From Desulfosporosinus hippei DSM 8344 (lineage in GTDB: Bacteria > Bacillota > Desulfitobacteriia > Desulfitobacteriales > Desulfitobacteriaceae), in NCBI RefSeq assembly GCF_900100785.1, contig NZ_FNCP01000015.1:1-64000 (forward strand): a stretch of DNA of 64,000 bases, written 5' to 3'. The notes beneath the pieces were generated by a model. The model was not told the DNA's origin, ran no database searches, and was given only the letters and a program-made list of their open reading frames with translations. Shown in pieces: positions 33,857-43,300 of the stretch. Numbering within the stretch: the stretch's first letter is position 1; every line of letters starts with the position of its first letter. The translations under genes and the position numbers were made by a program.

Positions 33857-33886
33857 TTGACAGGTGAAAGGCTTGTATGATATAAT
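33857..33886 (+). promoter_or_regulatory. Consensus promoter of carD
   Basis: TTGACA (33857-33862), 18-nt spacer, TATAAT (33881-33886). It is back to back with the minus-strand promoter, the two -35 boxes lying about 32 bases apart. Confidence 0.8.
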
Positions 33887-33943
33887 TTTAAAATTTTGAC
33901 CCCGGCTATGTTACTTGCTATAATAGGATTAGGGGGTGGCCGA

Positions 33944-34420
33944 ATGTTTAAGGTTGGTGACAAAGTTGTCTATCCGATGCACGGTGCTGGGATTATTGAA
34001 TCGATCGAAGAACGTGAAGTTCTTGGAGAGAAAAGCCAATATTATGTCATGCACTTACCTGTGGGGAATATGAAATTATTTATTCCCTTGAAGAATGTGG
34101 AGAACCTTGGCTTAAGGCAAGTAATTTCTCCTACTATGGTGAAAGATGTTCTAGAGGTTCTACAAACAAAAGACACAGCAAATGCCTTAGCTTGGAATCG
34201 GCGCTATCGTGCAAACTTAGAGAAAATCAAGAGCGGGAATATTTTCGAAGTTGCAAATGTTGTTAGGAGTCTTTCGCAAAGAGAAAACGAAAAAGGGCTT
34301 TCAACAGGGGAAAAGAAAATGTACGAGAATGCCTGTCAGATTCTGATTAGTGAACTGGTTTTGACTGAGGGATCTGAAGAAGAAGCAGTCAGGCAATGGC
34401 TTTCCTCCGCTTTGATTTAG
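33944..34420 (+). CDS. CarD-family transcriptional regulator
   Basis: A 158-residue RNA-polymerase-binding protein. The N-terminal Tudor-like domain (MFKVGDKVVYPMHGAGIIESI, YYVMHLP, LFIPLKNVENLGLR) contacts the polymerase beta subunit, and the C-terminal helical bundle (80-158) binds promoter DNA near the -10 edge. The ATG at 33944 follows GGGGGTGG; the frame extends to 33896 without a site. CarD-type proteins stabilise open complexes at rRNA and other promoters. Confidence 0.92.
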   Translation: MFKVGDKVVYPMHGAGIIESIEEREVLGEKSQYYVMHLPVGNMKLFIPLKNVENLGLRQVISPTMVKDVLEVLQTKDTANALAWNRRYRANLEKIKSGNIFEVANVVRSLSQRENEKGLSTGEKKMYENACQILISELVLTEGSEEEAVRQWLSSALI

Positions 34421-34745
34421 TCTAGAATCTTTTCATTCGGATTAGGGCGTCTTATTGAGGTCATGGCTGACGAATTTTAATTGTACTTTTATGCAGCTAG
34501 CACAACTAAAGTTTTGGCAAAGTATTTTCTAACATGTTGAAGAATTGGCCATGACTTAAAGGACGTTCGAAGATTTGGCATCCCCAAGAACTTTACCTAA
34601 GCCTTATCTGGGTAATAATGTTGAAAGAACCTACATTTTACTTGATCAGTATTTTGGAAAACCACTGTAAGTATGGTAAAGTGGCTATGGCAAAGCAATT
34701 TGCTTAATGGAAATTCTGCCAAGAGAAGGGTTTTATTGGTATTGG
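34421..34745 (+). other. Non-coding gap after carD
   Basis: No gene is supported here. A distant inverted repeat GTCATGGC (34460-34467) and GCCATGAC (34548-34555) is the only visible structure. Confidence 0.5.
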
Positions 34746-34774
34746 TTGAAAAATTATGAAAACCAAAGTATAAT
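34746..34774 (+). promoter_or_regulatory. Promoter of the PIN/TRAM-isoprenoid-gltX operon
   Basis: TTGAAA (34746-34751), 17-nt spacer, TATAAT (34769-34774). An inverted repeat TTGGTT/AACCAA spans the spacer. Confidence 0.75.
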
Positions 34775-34817
34775 TGGGAAGACTTTTAGTCAAAATAGGT
34801 TAAAAGGAGGTGAAAAG

Positions 34818-36008
34818 ATGATTCGCAATTTAATACGCGGGATCATCACTCTGTTATTAGGGGCGGTAGGGTTTTATCTCAACTATATCCTTATTAGCCT
34901 CGATTTTTTAAATACCCTAGGCTGGAATGGTTCCCTTGTCTGGACATACGCCATAATGAGTGTTTTATTTGGCATCATAGGATTTTTAGTTGCCCCTGTT
35001 AGTATTCGTTCTTTTATTGCTTTAATGCGTTGGATGGATTCAAGATTAACAAGGGTTCCCACAAATGATCTTATGGGTGGGGCCGTTGGGGGTATTATTG
35101 GACTTATTATTGCAAGTTTATTTGGAAACTCGTTTGTCAGTATTAAGTTTTTTGGCCCACTTTTGGCAGTGCTGCTTAGTCTTTTTTTGGGTTATCTAGG
35201 TTTGACAATTGGAATGAAACGCAAAGAAGATGTTCTAGGCTTCCTTAATTTTTTCCCAAAATTTCGTGATCGGGGAGAAAAGGCGGAAAAGTCCGGAGAT
35301 AAGGCTGATAAAGGGGACAAGAATAAGGAAGGTAAGGCTGGCCTTTCCCGTGAGTCAGTAAGTTATAAAATACTGGACACCAGTGTGATTATTGATGGAC
35401 GAATAGCCGACATCGTTAAAACCGGTTTTTTGGAAGGGGTATTGTTAATTCCCAGCTTTGTGCTGGAAGAGCTTCGTCATATAGCGGATTCTTCGGATCT
35501 GCTTAAACGAAATCGAGGCCGCAGAGGTCTTGATATCCTTAATCAGATTTCTAAGGAAACTGTTATTAAAGTTCATATTCATGAACAGGATTTTGATGAT
35601 ATAAATGAAGTTGACAGCAAACTTGTAAGGTTAGGACAAGTTTTGAATTCCCCTTTATTGACTAATGATTATAATCTCAATAAAGTGGCGGAGCTTCAAG
35701 GAGTTAAGGTTCTAAATATTAATGAACTAGCTAATGCTCTGAAACCTATTGTTTTACCAGGAGAAGAAATGTTAGTTCAAGTCATGAAAGAAGGAAAAGA
35801 GCCCGGGCAGGGAGTCGCATATCTTGATGACGGAACCATGATTGTTGTGGATATGGGGCGGAGGTATATGGGTCAGAATGTTGTTGTTTTAGTAACAAGT
35901 GTCCTTCAGACAGCGGCCGGTCGCATGATCTTTGCTAAGCCTAAAAACTCTTTAGAAAAAAAGCCGATGGGCCTTCGTCCGACGGATGAGGTGAATGCGA
36001 TTGGTTAA
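34818..36008 (+). CDS. PIN/TRAM-domain membrane protein (YacL-like)
   Basis: A 396-residue protein. Residues 1-140 contain about four membrane helices (LIRGIITLLLGAVGFYLNY, then segments near 40, 85 and 110), followed by a charged Lys/Asp linker, a PIN nuclease-like domain with acidic residues (ILDTSVIIDGR near 184, ELRH and TNDYNLNKVA near 282), and a C-terminal TRAM domain (GQGVAYLDDGTMIVVD). The perfect site AAGGAGGTG before 34818 fixes the start. The PIN domain suggests RNA cleavage, tethered to the membrane. The substrate is unknown; B. subtilis YacL is the nearest named relative. It overlaps ispD. Confidence 0.9.
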   Translation: MIRNLIRGIITLLLGAVGFYLNYILISLDFLNTLGWNGSLVWTYAIMSVLFGIIGFLVAPVSIRSFIALMRWMDSRLTRVPTNDLMGGAVGGIIGLIIASLFGNSFVSIKFFGPLLAVLLSLFLGYLGLTIGMKRKEDVLGFLNFFPKFRDRGEKAEKSGDKADKGDKNKEGKAGLSRESVSYKILDTSVIIDGRIADIVKTGFLEGVLLIPSFVLEELRHIADSSDLLKRNRGRRGLDILNQISKETVIKVHIHEQDFDDINEVDSKLVRLGQVLNSPLLTNDYNLNKVAELQGVKVLNINELANALKPIVLPGEEMLVQVMKEGKEPGQGVAYLDDGTMIVVDMGRRYMGQNVVVLVTSVLQTAAGRMIFAKPKNSLEKKPMGLRPTDEVNAIG

Positions 36009-36699
36009 TATCGGGATCGTCATTCCGGCAGCCGGTCAAGGTAAACGGATGGGGGCCGGATACAACAAGCAATTTCTGGCGTTGAGGGATAAGCCAATTT
36101 TAGCGCATACTATCGGACTTTTTGAAGAATCTGATTATGTTTCGGAAATTGTGGTTGTAGGTGCTGAAGGCGATATTCCTACTATTGAAGAACTAGTTTC
36201 ATTTTATGATTTAAAAAAGGTTGTTAAGATCTGTATAGGTGGAGTGCTGCGCCAAGATTCCGTTCGCACAGGGGTTCGAGCTCTAAGTCCCACTATTCAA
36301 CGGATAGTGGTGCATGATGGGGCGCGGCCCCTTTTAACATTGCCGGCATTTCATAAATTTCTTAAAGAAACAGAAACCAATTCTGCTGCTATCATGGGGG
36401 TTCCGATTAAGGATACTGTAAAACAAGTAGATTCGGCAGGGAATGTGCTTGAGACTTTGCCGCGGGACTATTTGCGTGCGGTTCAGACTCCTCAGATATT
36501 CGACCGCGGAATATTGGAAGAAGCCCATGAAAGAGCGTCTGCGTCAAGTTACTATGGTACAGATGACGCATCTTTGTTAGAATGGATAGGGCATCCCGTT
36601 CATATGGTGGAAGGAATGCAAGAGAATATTAAGGTTACCACACCCGAAGATTTGTGGTTAGCTGAGAGAATACTGACGATGCGCGAAAAAGAGAGATAG
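36001..36699 (+). CDS. ispD: 2-C-methyl-D-erythritol 4-phosphate cytidylyltransferase
   Basis: Third enzyme of the MEP isoprenoid pathway, making CDP-methylerythritol. The 232-residue protein starts with the nucleotide-binding IVIPAAGQGKRMG and contains NKQFL, IVVHDGARPL near 102 and the C-terminal GMQENIKVTTPEDL. GAGGTG sits seven bases before a TTG at 36001, favoured here; the ATG at 35995 is also in frame but too close. It overlaps the upstream PIN/TRAM gene and precedes ispF. Confidence 0.93.
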   Translation: MVNIGIVIPAAGQGKRMGAGYNKQFLALRDKPILAHTIGLFEESDYVSEIVVVGAEGDIPTIEELVSFYDLKKVVKICIGGVLRQDSVRTGVRALSPTIQRIVVHDGARPLLTLPAFHKFLKETETNSAAIMGVPIKDTVKQVDSAGNVLETLPRDYLRAVQTPQIFDRGILEEAHERASASSYYGTDDASLLEWIGHPVHMVEGMQENIKVTTPEDLWLAERILTMREKER

Positions 36700-36747
36700 G
36701 GTATTTGACCTGATCCGTTGAACTCGAACCGCAAATATCGAGAAGGG

Positions 36748-37239
36748 GTGTTTGAAATCAACGTAGGAATTGGTTATGATGTACATGCATTGGTGGAAGG
36801 GCGTTTGTTAATCTTAGGTGGAGTAGAAATTCCCCATGAACGTGGATTGCTGGGACACTCAGATGCCGATGTATTGGTTCACGCAATTATGGATGCGCTA
36901 TTGGGTGCGTTGGCACTAGGAGATATCGGAGGCCATTTTCCAGATAATGATCCAAGCTATCGAGGTATCTCAAGCCTTGCTTTATTAGAACATGTTATGA
37001 GACTTATCGAATCCCGTGGATATCGTGTCGGAAATATTGACAGCATCATCATTGCGGAGCGCCCTAAAATTGCTCCGTATATCGCAAAGATGAAAGCTAA
37101 TTTAGCGCGTTCTATGAATATAGAGGAATCACGTATCTCGGTGAAGGCAACTACTACAGAGCGATTAGGATTTGTGGGTAAAGAAGAAGGAATTGCGGCT
37201 CAAGCAATTGTTAACTTAAAAAAGGTGGAGGAAATATGA
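36748..37239 (+). CDS. ispF: 2-C-methyl-D-erythritol 2,4-cyclodiphosphate synthase
   Basis: MEP-pathway enzyme after IspD and IspE. The core [12 protein letters not shown] gives the metal-binding Asp and His, [20 protein letters not shown] is the signature, and FPDNDP plus ATTTERLGF close it. The start is uncertain. The GTG at 36748 sits directly on AGAAGGG, the TTG at 36718 has no site, and the ATC at 36757 has AAGGGGTG at proper spacing and matches where homologues begin. It ends one codon before the gltX start (ATGA-type overlap). Confidence 0.9.
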   Translation: MFEINVGIGYDVHALVEGRLLILGGVEIPHERGLLGHSDADVLVHAIMDALLGALALGDIGGHFPDNDPSYRGISSLALLEHVMRLIESRGYRVGNIDSIIIAERPKIAPYIAKMKANLARSMNIEESRISVKATTTERLGFVGKEEGIAAQAIVNLKKVEEI

Positions 37240-38702
37240 TGGAAATTCGTGTTCGGTTTGCACCAAGTCCAACAGGACCGCTTCATATAGGAGGAGCAAG
37301 ATCGGCTTTATTTAATTATTTATGGGCTCGCAAGAATAAGGGTACATTTATAGTGCGGAGTGAAGATACTGATTTAGAGCGTTCTAGCAGGGAATCAGAA
37401 CATAACATTTTGCAAGCACTAAGATGGTTAGATATTCAATGGAATGAAGGAATTGAAGTCGGTGGGGAACATGGCCCTTATCGGCAAACTGACCGTTTAG
37501 AGCTTTACAAAGATTATCAGGAAAGGCTGCTTGCTGATGGGCATGCCTACTACTGTTATTGCTCTGAAGAAGAGCTGGAACAGGAAAGGCAGTCTCTAAT
37601 TGCTAAAGGAGAGACTCCACGCTATTTAGGGAAGTGCAGAAATTTGTCTGCAGAGCAACGAGAGGCGTTTGAACTTGAGGGCCGTAAGCCCGTTATACGC
37701 TTTCGTGTGCCAGAGGGACAGGCAATTCATATTTCTGACAAGGTACGTGGGGATGTTGTATTTGATAGCAATGGTATTGGAGATTACGTTATTGTTAAAT
37801 CAGATGGAATTCCTACATATAATTTTGCAGTTGTTGTTGACGATATTACTATGTCAATAACCCATGTAATTCGGGGGGAAGAACATCTTTCTAATACTCC
37901 TCGCCAGGTTTTGATTTATCAAGCATTGGGATCTCCAGCCCCTGAATTTGCTCATATTTCTCTGATTCTTAATACAGAGGGAGGAAAGATGAGTAAGCGG
38001 GATGGGGATACTGCAGTCATAGATTATCAGCAGAAAGGGTATCTCCCGGAAGCTATTGTTAATTTTATTGCTCTTCTTGGTTGGGCGCCTACAGGAGAAG
38101 AAGAATTTTATACCCTTGATGAATTGGCGAAGGAATTTTCGTTAGATCGAGTTTCCAAGAGTCCTGCTGTCTTTGATCGACATAAGCTGGATTATATCAA
38201 CTCACATTATATTAAAGTGTCCTCACCGGAACGGCTGGCGGAACTTGCTTTGCCTCATCTTGAAGAATTAGGCATACTCCCCCAGGATCAAAGATCCGTG
38301 GAGCAGCAGCAATGGCTGGTAAGCTTTATTAAGGCTATTGCAGAGAAAATATCTTATTTGGCTGAAGTTAAGGATTATATTCATTATTTTCATGGCGATA
38401 CTCCACTTGAACCGCAGAGTGATGCCTTGGAAGTGTTAAAAGGCGAACAAGTCCCGAGTGTTCTGGCTTTGTTCAAAGAAAAATTGCAGGGAGCAGAGAT
38501 GCTTTCTGCTGAGACAGTAAAAGTTATTCTGAAACAAATGACCAAAGAATTAAAACTTGGTGGTAAATTTGTATACATGCCAGTTCGGATAGCATTAACA
38601 GGACAGATGCATGGGCCGGAATTGTATGATATTATTCCCTTGCTGGGGCTTAAGAATGTTTTGGGGCGCATTGGGTATACAGAGGAGCGTTATTTAGGGT
38701 AG
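37236..38702 (+). CDS. gltX: Glutamyl-tRNA synthetase
   Basis: Class I aminoacyl-tRNA synthetase charging tRNA-Glu, and in Firmicutes lacking GlnRS also tRNA-Gln, which Gat then amidates (inference from family). The 488-residue protein has the HIGH-type motif [18 protein letters not shown] near 10-27, a cysteine pair YCYCSEEEL near 104, and KMSKRDGD near 250. Its start overlaps the ispF stop, and GGAGG at 37227 serves either ATG (37236 or 37239). A palindromic repeat and a Cys T-box follow. Confidence 0.96.
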   Translation: MMEIRVRFAPSPTGPLHIGGARSALFNYLWARKNKGTFIVRSEDTDLERSSRESEHNILQALRWLDIQWNEGIEVGGEHGPYRQTDRLELYKDYQERLLADGHAYYCYCSEEELEQERQSLIAKGETPRYLGKCRNLSAEQREAFELEGRKPVIRFRVPEGQAIHISDKVRGDVVFDSNGIGDYVIVKSDGIPTYNFAVVVDDITMSITHVIRGEEHLSNTPRQVLIYQALGSPAPEFAHISLILNTEGGKMSKRDGDTAVIDYQQKGYLPEAIVNFIALLGWAPTGEEEFYTLDELAKEFSLDRVSKSPAVFDRHKLDYINSHYIKVSSPERLAELALPHLEELGILPQDQRSVEQQQWLVSFIKAIAEKISYLAEVKDYIHYFHGDTPLEPQSDALEVLKGEQVPSVLALFKEKLQGAEMLSAETVKVILKQMTKELKLGGKFVYMPVRIALTGQMHGPELYDIIPLLGLKNVLGRIGYTEERYLG

Positions 38703-38708
38703 ATCCTC

Positions 38709-38783
38709 ATGCCGCTACTAAGGCGGCACGGGTTCACTCCTGTGGATCGAAGCCGCCCTGACCTTCGGGTCTATTATTCAGCA
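38709..38783 (+). repeat. Intergenic palindromic repeat, copy A
   Basis: The block ATGCCG-CTACTAAGGCGGCAC, then GGGTTCACTCCTGTGG, then GCCGCCCTG and TTCGGGTCTATTATTC occurs again on the minus strand at 43187-43300. GGCGGC and GCCGCC pair, and a GACC-TTCG-GGTC tetraloop hairpin stands at 38760-38771. Confidence 0.65.
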
Positions 38784-38813
38784 ACCATTATGGAGGAGTG
38801 AAAAGAGAACTAA

Positions 38814-38843
38814 TTGACAAAATAATGGAGACTACCATATAAT
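38814..38843 (+). promoter_or_regulatory. Promoter of the cysE-cysS operon
   Basis: TTGACA (38814-38819), 18-nt spacer, TATAAT (38838-38843), just before the T-box leader. Confidence 0.8.
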
Positions 38844-38849
38844 TATATA

Positions 38850-39112
38850 TAAACTATCGTGTTACCGAAAAAATAAAATGGTTTATGACGATGATGAGAA
38901 AGAGTACAAAGAGGAATTGCGACTAGCGAGAATGGGGTAGTGGAAGCCATTTGCAAGGAGTATTTGGAAGTGCGTCTCGGAGTTGATTGGAAGAAATCTG
39001 AAAGTATTTCAATCCGTAGTACTGCGTTAAAGTTTTGAGCTGGAACGACATGTCGTTCAAACAGAGTGGGACCGCGGAATTTTCGTCTCTGGACGAGGAG
39101 TTCCGCTTTTTT
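38850..39112 (+). promoter_or_regulatory. T-box riboswitch, Cys-specific
   Basis: The leader starts with the typical GATGATGAGAAAGAGTAC stem I base. The specifier loop region TTGGAAG-TGC-GTCTC places a Cys codon TGC at 38971-38973. The T-box GAGTGGGACCGCGG lies at 39064-39077, and the terminator stem GCGGAA (39074-39079) with TTCCGC (39101-39106) ends in TTTTTT. Uncharged tRNA-Cys would stabilise the antiterminator and switch on cysE-cysS. The specifier was assigned by eye. Confidence 0.85.
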
Positions 39113-39218
39113 GTGTTTATTTATATATTATCAGCGATGTTCAGGAGTATTCAAAGGGTACTGAGTAAATGACGGTTAAAAGAATAACAAAATAAGCTAA
39201 AGAGAAAAGGGTGAAGCT

Positions 39219-39929
39219 ATGTTTGGACAGATAAAGCGTGATATCCAAGTTATTTTTGAACGTGATCCTGCAGCAAAAAGTATTTGGGAAGTTATCTTTT
39301 GTTATCCTGGGTTTCACGCTGTGCTATTTCATAGAATGGCACATTGGTTGTACATTCATAAGCTGGTTCTCTTACCGCGTATGATCTCCCAGCTTTCCCG
39401 CTTTCTGACGGGAATCGAGATTCATCCGGGTGCGAAGATTGGGCAAGGACTTTTTATTGATCATGGAACGGGTGTGGTAATTGGTGAGACTACAGAGATC
39501 GGAAATAACGTGACTTTATATCAAGGTGTTACTTTGGGTGGAACTGGGAAAGAGAAAGGAAAACGGCATCCAACGATTGGAGATAATGTTGTAATTGGTG
39601 CGGGTGCGAGGGTATTAGGCTCCTTCAAAGTTGGGGATAATGTAAAAATTGGAGCAGGTTCGGTTGTTAATAAGCCGGTACCAAGTGATACGACTGTTGT
39701 AGGTGTACCCGGGCGGATTGTTCTTCACCGTGGGATACCGATTAAAGATCCTGATTTAAGGCATGATGAGCTTCCGGATCCGGTGAATGAAATGCTGAAG
39801 TGTCTAATGCAGCGTGTAGAATATTTGGAACAGCAATTAAATGAAAAGGAGAGTCGATACGATGTCTTTGAAATTATTCAACACAATGAGCCGGCAAAAA
39901 GAGGAGTTTCAACCAAGAGAGAGCGGTAA
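39219..39929 (+). CDS. cysE: Serine O-acetyltransferase
   Basis: First step of cysteine synthesis: serine + acetyl-CoA to O-acetylserine. The 236-residue protein has the short N-terminal helical part and a left-handed beta-helix of hexapeptide repeats ([53 protein letters not shown]), with the catalytic His in IDHGTG near 83. AAGGGTG precedes the ATG. Controlled by the Cys T-box. Its 3-prime end overlaps cysS by 68 bases in another frame. Confidence 0.94.
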   Translation: MFGQIKRDIQVIFERDPAAKSIWEVIFCYPGFHAVLFHRMAHWLYIHKLVLLPRMISQLSRFLTGIEIHPGAKIGQGLFIDHGTGVVIGETTEIGNNVTLYQGVTLGGTGKEKGKRHPTIGDNVVIGAGARVLGSFKVGDNVKIGAGSVVNKPVPSDTTVVGVPGRIVLHRGIPIKDPDLRHDELPDPVNEMLKCLMQRVEYLEQQLNEKESRYDVFEIIQHNEPAKRGVSTKRER

Positions 39930-41295
39930 GGTGGCAATGTATGTTTGCGGCCCGACAACCTATAATTATTTTCATGCGGGAAATGCTCGGATGTTCGTCG
40001 TATTCGATATGATCAGGCGTTATTTTATTTATAAAGGTTTTAATGTTCGTTACGTTCAGAATTTCACCGATATAGATGATAAGATTATCCAGCGTGGGAA
40101 TGTTGAAGGGATGGATCCTTTAGCTTTAGGTCAAAAGTATATTGACGAGTACTTTAAAGATGCTAAAGAAATAAACCTGCTGCCGGCAACGGTTCACCCC
40201 AAGGCTACAGAGCATATTCCGGAAATGATCGAAATTATTCAAGGTCTTATCGATTCCGGGCTCGGTTATGAGGTGGAGGGGGATGTCTACTTTGCAGTGG
40301 ATCACTTCCCTGATTATGGGAAGCTGTCAGGTAGAACTCTCGAGGATATGAAGGCAGGAGCGAGAGTTGAAGTGGATGAACGCAAAAGGCATCCCATGGA
40401 CTTTGCACTCTGGAAAAAGGCTAAACCTGGTGAACCGGCCTGGGAAAGCCCGTGGGGAGAGGGGCGGCCGGGTTGGCATATTGAGTGTACGGCTATGTCC
40501 TTAAAATACTTGGGAGCGGGATTTGATATTCACGGTGGAGGGGCGGATCTTTCCTTTCCTCATCATGAAAATGAAATTGCTCAAACAGAAGGGTACTTAA
40601 AAGGGAAGACCTTTGCGCGTCATTGGATGCACAACGCTTTTCTTACGATAAATCAAGAAAAAATGTCTAAATCCTTGGGCAATTTTTTCACCATCCGTGA
40701 GTTGTTGGTGAATTCTCCGGGAGAAGTTATTCGCTTCTATTTACTGGGAACTCATTATCGCAGTCCCTTGGATTTTAACGATCAAAACTTAATTATGGCG
40801 CAAAAGGGCTTGGAACGTCTGCAAACCAGCGTTCGCTTAGCTCAGGAGGCTCTAGATAGAGAAGGGTTAGGAAGAAATGATCAGGGCAGCCTAGAGTTGT
40901 CAAGGGCTTCTAAAGAGGCGAGAGAGGCCTTTGAGAAGGCAATGGATGATGATTTTAATTCCGCATTAGCTTATGCGGCTTTATTTGAGCTTGCAAAGAC
41001 CATGAATAGCTTTGTACAGGCAAATCCTGTGTCTTCGAAAGGATTAGCTGAGGCCCAAAAGACACTAGTTGAGCTTGGCGATGTTTTAGGGTTTGATTTG
41101 CTTCATCCGGCTAAAGTTGATGTCGAGAACAATGAAATCCTAAACGAAGTGATGGAAGTTGTCTTACAGATTCGTTCGAAATCACGCCAGAAAAAGGACT
41201 GGGAAATGGCGGACTTTATTCGCGATGGGCTTAAAGAAAAAGGAATTGTTATTGAGGATACTCCACAAGGGGCCAGGTGGCAAATTAAGCGATAA
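39862..41295 (+). CDS. cysS: Cysteinyl-tRNA synthetase
   Basis: Charges tRNA-Cys. The 477-residue protein has the zinc-binding Cys and HIGH-type motif in [19 protein letters not shown] near 23-41 (HAGN in place of HIGN), WHIECTAMS near 206 and FPHHENE near 233 supplying further zinc ligands, and KMSKSLGNF near 268. The start at 39862 uses AAGGAG inside cysE. The frame extends to 39841 without a better site. T-box control couples it to cysteine supply. Confidence 0.95.
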   Translation: MSLKLFNTMSRQKEEFQPRESGKVAMYVCGPTTYNYFHAGNARMFVVFDMIRRYFIYKGFNVRYVQNFTDIDDKIIQRGNVEGMDPLALGQKYIDEYFKDAKEINLLPATVHPKATEHIPEMIEIIQGLIDSGLGYEVEGDVYFAVDHFPDYGKLSGRTLEDMKAGARVEVDERKRHPMDFALWKKAKPGEPAWESPWGEGRPGWHIECTAMSLKYLGAGFDIHGGGADLSFPHHENEIAQTEGYLKGKTFARHWMHNAFLTINQEKMSKSLGNFFTIRELLVNSPGEVIRFYLLGTHYRSPLDFNDQNLIMAQKGLERLQTSVRLAQEALDREGLGRNDQGSLELSRASKEAREAFEKAMDDDFNSALAYAALFELAKTMNSFVQANPVSSKGLAEAQKTLVELGDVLGFDLLHPAKVDVENNEILNEVMEVVLQIRSKSRQKKDWEMADFIRDGLKEKGIVIEDTPQGARWQIKR

Positions 41296-41310
41296 TTGAA
41301 AGGTGACCTT

Positions 41311-41703
41311 ATGCGAAATTGGCAGGAAATGAATGCCTTGACCTTAGCGTATTTGGGTGATGCGGTTTATGAACTTTGGGTGCGCACCCATTTGCTTGAA
41401 CTAGGGCATGAGAGGGTGAAGGAACTTCACAAGCAAGCAGTCAACTATGTGCGAGCTGGCACCCAAGCTCAGGTTTTACATGCCCTATTCCCGGAGCTTG
41501 ATGAGCTTGAACAGCAGGTTGTAATACGAGGAAGAAATACAAAGGGCGGGCATCCTAAAAATGTGGATGTTGTGACTTATCGTCATGCCACAGGGTTTGA
41601 AAGCTTAGTGGGCTATTGGCAGTTAAGTGGACAAACTGACCGGATGAAATGGGCCTTTGCTAAAGTAGACCAGATGCTTCGCGGTGAAGAAGTCATTAAA
41701 TAA
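41311..41703 (+). CDS. mrnC: Mini-ribonuclease III
   Basis: Processes 23S rRNA precursor ends in Firmicutes. The 130-residue protein is a compact RNase III catalytic domain without the double-strand RNA-binding domain: LTLAYLGDAVYELWVR (Asp near 18), YVRAGTQAQVL, VVIRGRNTK and TYRHATGFESLVGYW. AAAGGTGA precedes the ATG at 41311; the TTG at 41296 is unlikely. It lies directly after cysS, as in Bacillus. Confidence 0.93.
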   Translation: MRNWQEMNALTLAYLGDAVYELWVRTHLLELGHERVKELHKQAVNYVRAGTQAQVLHALFPELDELEQQVVIRGRNTKGGHPKNVDVVTYRHATGFESLVGYWQLSGQTDRMKWAFAKVDQMLRGEEVIK

Positions 41704-41745
41704 AGATGCTCATTATAGGGTACAGTGGGAAAGGGAGATTTTTTA

Positions 41746-42423
41746 ATGAATGTGGATCTTATTCAGCACACGCCAGATCCGGAAAAAGTAGTAGCTGCTG
41801 CAGCCCGGTTATGTTACTCGTCAGATGCTATACCCGATTTATTTGAACAGCTGAACGATGATAAGGCGGCTAACTTCGTCCGAAGACTCAGGGAAATGGG
41901 TCATCTTTCCCCTTTTGAGCATGTAAGTTTTCAGTTTTCTATAGATGGTGTTTCAAGGGCTTTGTCCCATCAGCTTGTCCGTCACCGGATTGCAAGTTAT
42001 TCGCAACGATCTCAACGCTATGTCAAAGAGAATGGGTTTGAATTCGTCATTCCTCCAAGCGTCATGCAAAATCCTGAGGCATTAGGGCGGTTTGAGACAG
42101 TTATGTCTCGCTTGCAGGAAGACTATCAGGAGCTCTTGAATTGCGTACCCGCTGAGGATGCTCGCTATGTCTTGCCTAATGCTTGTACTACCTCTTTGAT
42201 GGCTACTTTTAACGCGCGATCGTTATTGAATTTTTTTGAGCATCGAACGTGTATTAGGGCTCAATGGGAGATACGTTTTTTAGCTGAAAGAATGTTAGAC
42301 TTAGTAAGAGAGGTTGCCCCTAATCTGTTTAGTGAAGCTGGTCCAACCTGTATAACTCAAGGGGTCTGTCGTCAAGGAACATATAGCTGTGGAAGACTGA
42401 AGACCCTAGAAAGAAAGAAGTGA
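41746..42423 (+). CDS. thyX: Flavin-dependent thymidylate synthase
   Basis: Makes dTMP with FAD and NADPH. The 225-residue protein carries the ThyX signature RHRIASYSQRSQRYV near 81-95, with the Ser/Arg positions that bind flavin and dUMP, FEHVSFQFSIDG near 60, and the C-terminal NFFEHRTCIRAQWEIR. AAAGGGAG precedes the ATG at 41746. Its stop overlaps the start of rlmB. Confidence 0.95.
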   Translation: MNVDLIQHTPDPEKVVAAAARLCYSSDAIPDLFEQLNDDKAANFVRRLREMGHLSPFEHVSFQFSIDGVSRALSHQLVRHRIASYSQRSQRYVKENGFEFVIPPSVMQNPEALGRFETVMSRLQEDYQELLNCVPAEDARYVLPNACTTSLMATFNARSLLNFFEHRTCIRAQWEIRFLAERMLDLVREVAPNLFSEAGPTCITQGVCRQGTYSCGRLKTLERKK

Positions 42424-43187
42424 ACTTCGTGAACGAAGAAATAGTTTATGGTAAAAATCCGGTGGCTGAGCTTCTTAAAAGTGGCAAACCAATTAACAAA
42501 GTTCTCCTTGTCTCAGATGGGCCTAGTGGTAAAAATCAAGACATTATGGCCTTGCTTCATAAGCATAATACACCCTACCAATTTGTAGATCGTCAGACTC
42601 TTGATCGACTGACAAATCGTGAGCGACATCAGGGCATGCTGGCCTATGTGGCGGCGAGTGAGTATGCAAATGTCGAGGATATTCTGGCCTTAGCTGTTGA
42701 ACGCCAAGAAGACCCTTTTATCTTAATGCTCGATGAAATAGAGGATCCCCATAATTTAGGTGCCTTGCTTAGGACTGTTGACGCTGTCGGTGCCCATGGG
42801 GTAATTATTCCTAAGCGAAGAAGTGTAGCCCTCACTGGAACGGTAGCCAAAACATCTGCCGGAGCTGTTGAGTATGTCAAAGTAGCCCGAGTGAGTAACT
42901 TGGTTCAAACCTTAAAAGATTTAAAGAAAGCGGGATGCTGGGTATCAGGGGCGGAAGCTGGGGGGACAAATGCATTCAAGGCAGATTTGACTGGCCCTAG
43001 GGTAATTGTAATTGGCAGTGAAGGAAAGGGGATTGGCCGTTTGCTTAAAGAAAATTGCGATGAGATTGTTAGTCTGCCGATGAAAGGCCAGATCTCTTCC
43101 TTAAATGCCAGTGTTGCAGGTTCGGTAATGCTTTATGAGGTACTCAGACAGAGAAATCGCGCTGAAAACGCTCCAAAACATACTTAA
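42420..43187 (+). CDS. rlmB: 23S rRNA (guanosine-2'-O-)-methyltransferase RlmB-like, TrmH family
   Basis: A 255-residue SPOUT methyltransferase. An N-terminal L30e-like substrate domain (IVYGKNPVAELLKSGK) precedes the SPOUT knot: LDEIEDPHNLGALLRTVDAVG near 100, VIVIGSEGKGIGRL near 197 and LPMKGQISSLNASVAGSVMLYE near 219. The GTG at 42420 overlaps the thyX stop (GTGA); a second GTG at 42429 is also possible. Expected to methylate G2251 of 23S rRNA. Confidence 0.93.
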   Translation: MNFVNEEIVYGKNPVAELLKSGKPINKVLLVSDGPSGKNQDIMALLHKHNTPYQFVDRQTLDRLTNRERHQGMLAYVAASEYANVEDILALAVERQEDPFILMLDEIEDPHNLGALLRTVDAVGAHGVIIPKRRSVALTGTVAKTSAGAVEYVKVARVSNLVQTLKDLKKAGCWVSGAEAGGTNAFKADLTGPRVIVIGSEGKGIGRLLKENCDEIVSLPMKGQISSLNASVAGSVMLYEVLRQRNRAENAPKHT

Positions 43188-43300
43188 GAATAATAGACCC
43201 GAAAGACAGGGCGGGTTCGCTCCACAGAAGTGAACCCGTTGCCTCTGATGGTGCCGCCTTAGTAGTGTCACAGGGGAGTGAAGTGGCAACGGCATAACTT
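43187..43300 (-). repeat. Intergenic palindromic repeat, copy B
   Basis: Read on the minus strand, it repeats copy A at 38709-38783 in order (ATGCCG, CTACTAAGGCGGCAC, CGGGTTCACT-CTGTGGA-CGAA, CCGCCCTG, TTCGGGTCTATTATTC) with two insertions. One insertion creates a CCGTTGCC/GGCAACGG pair (43237-43244 and 43285-43292). Confidence 0.65.
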
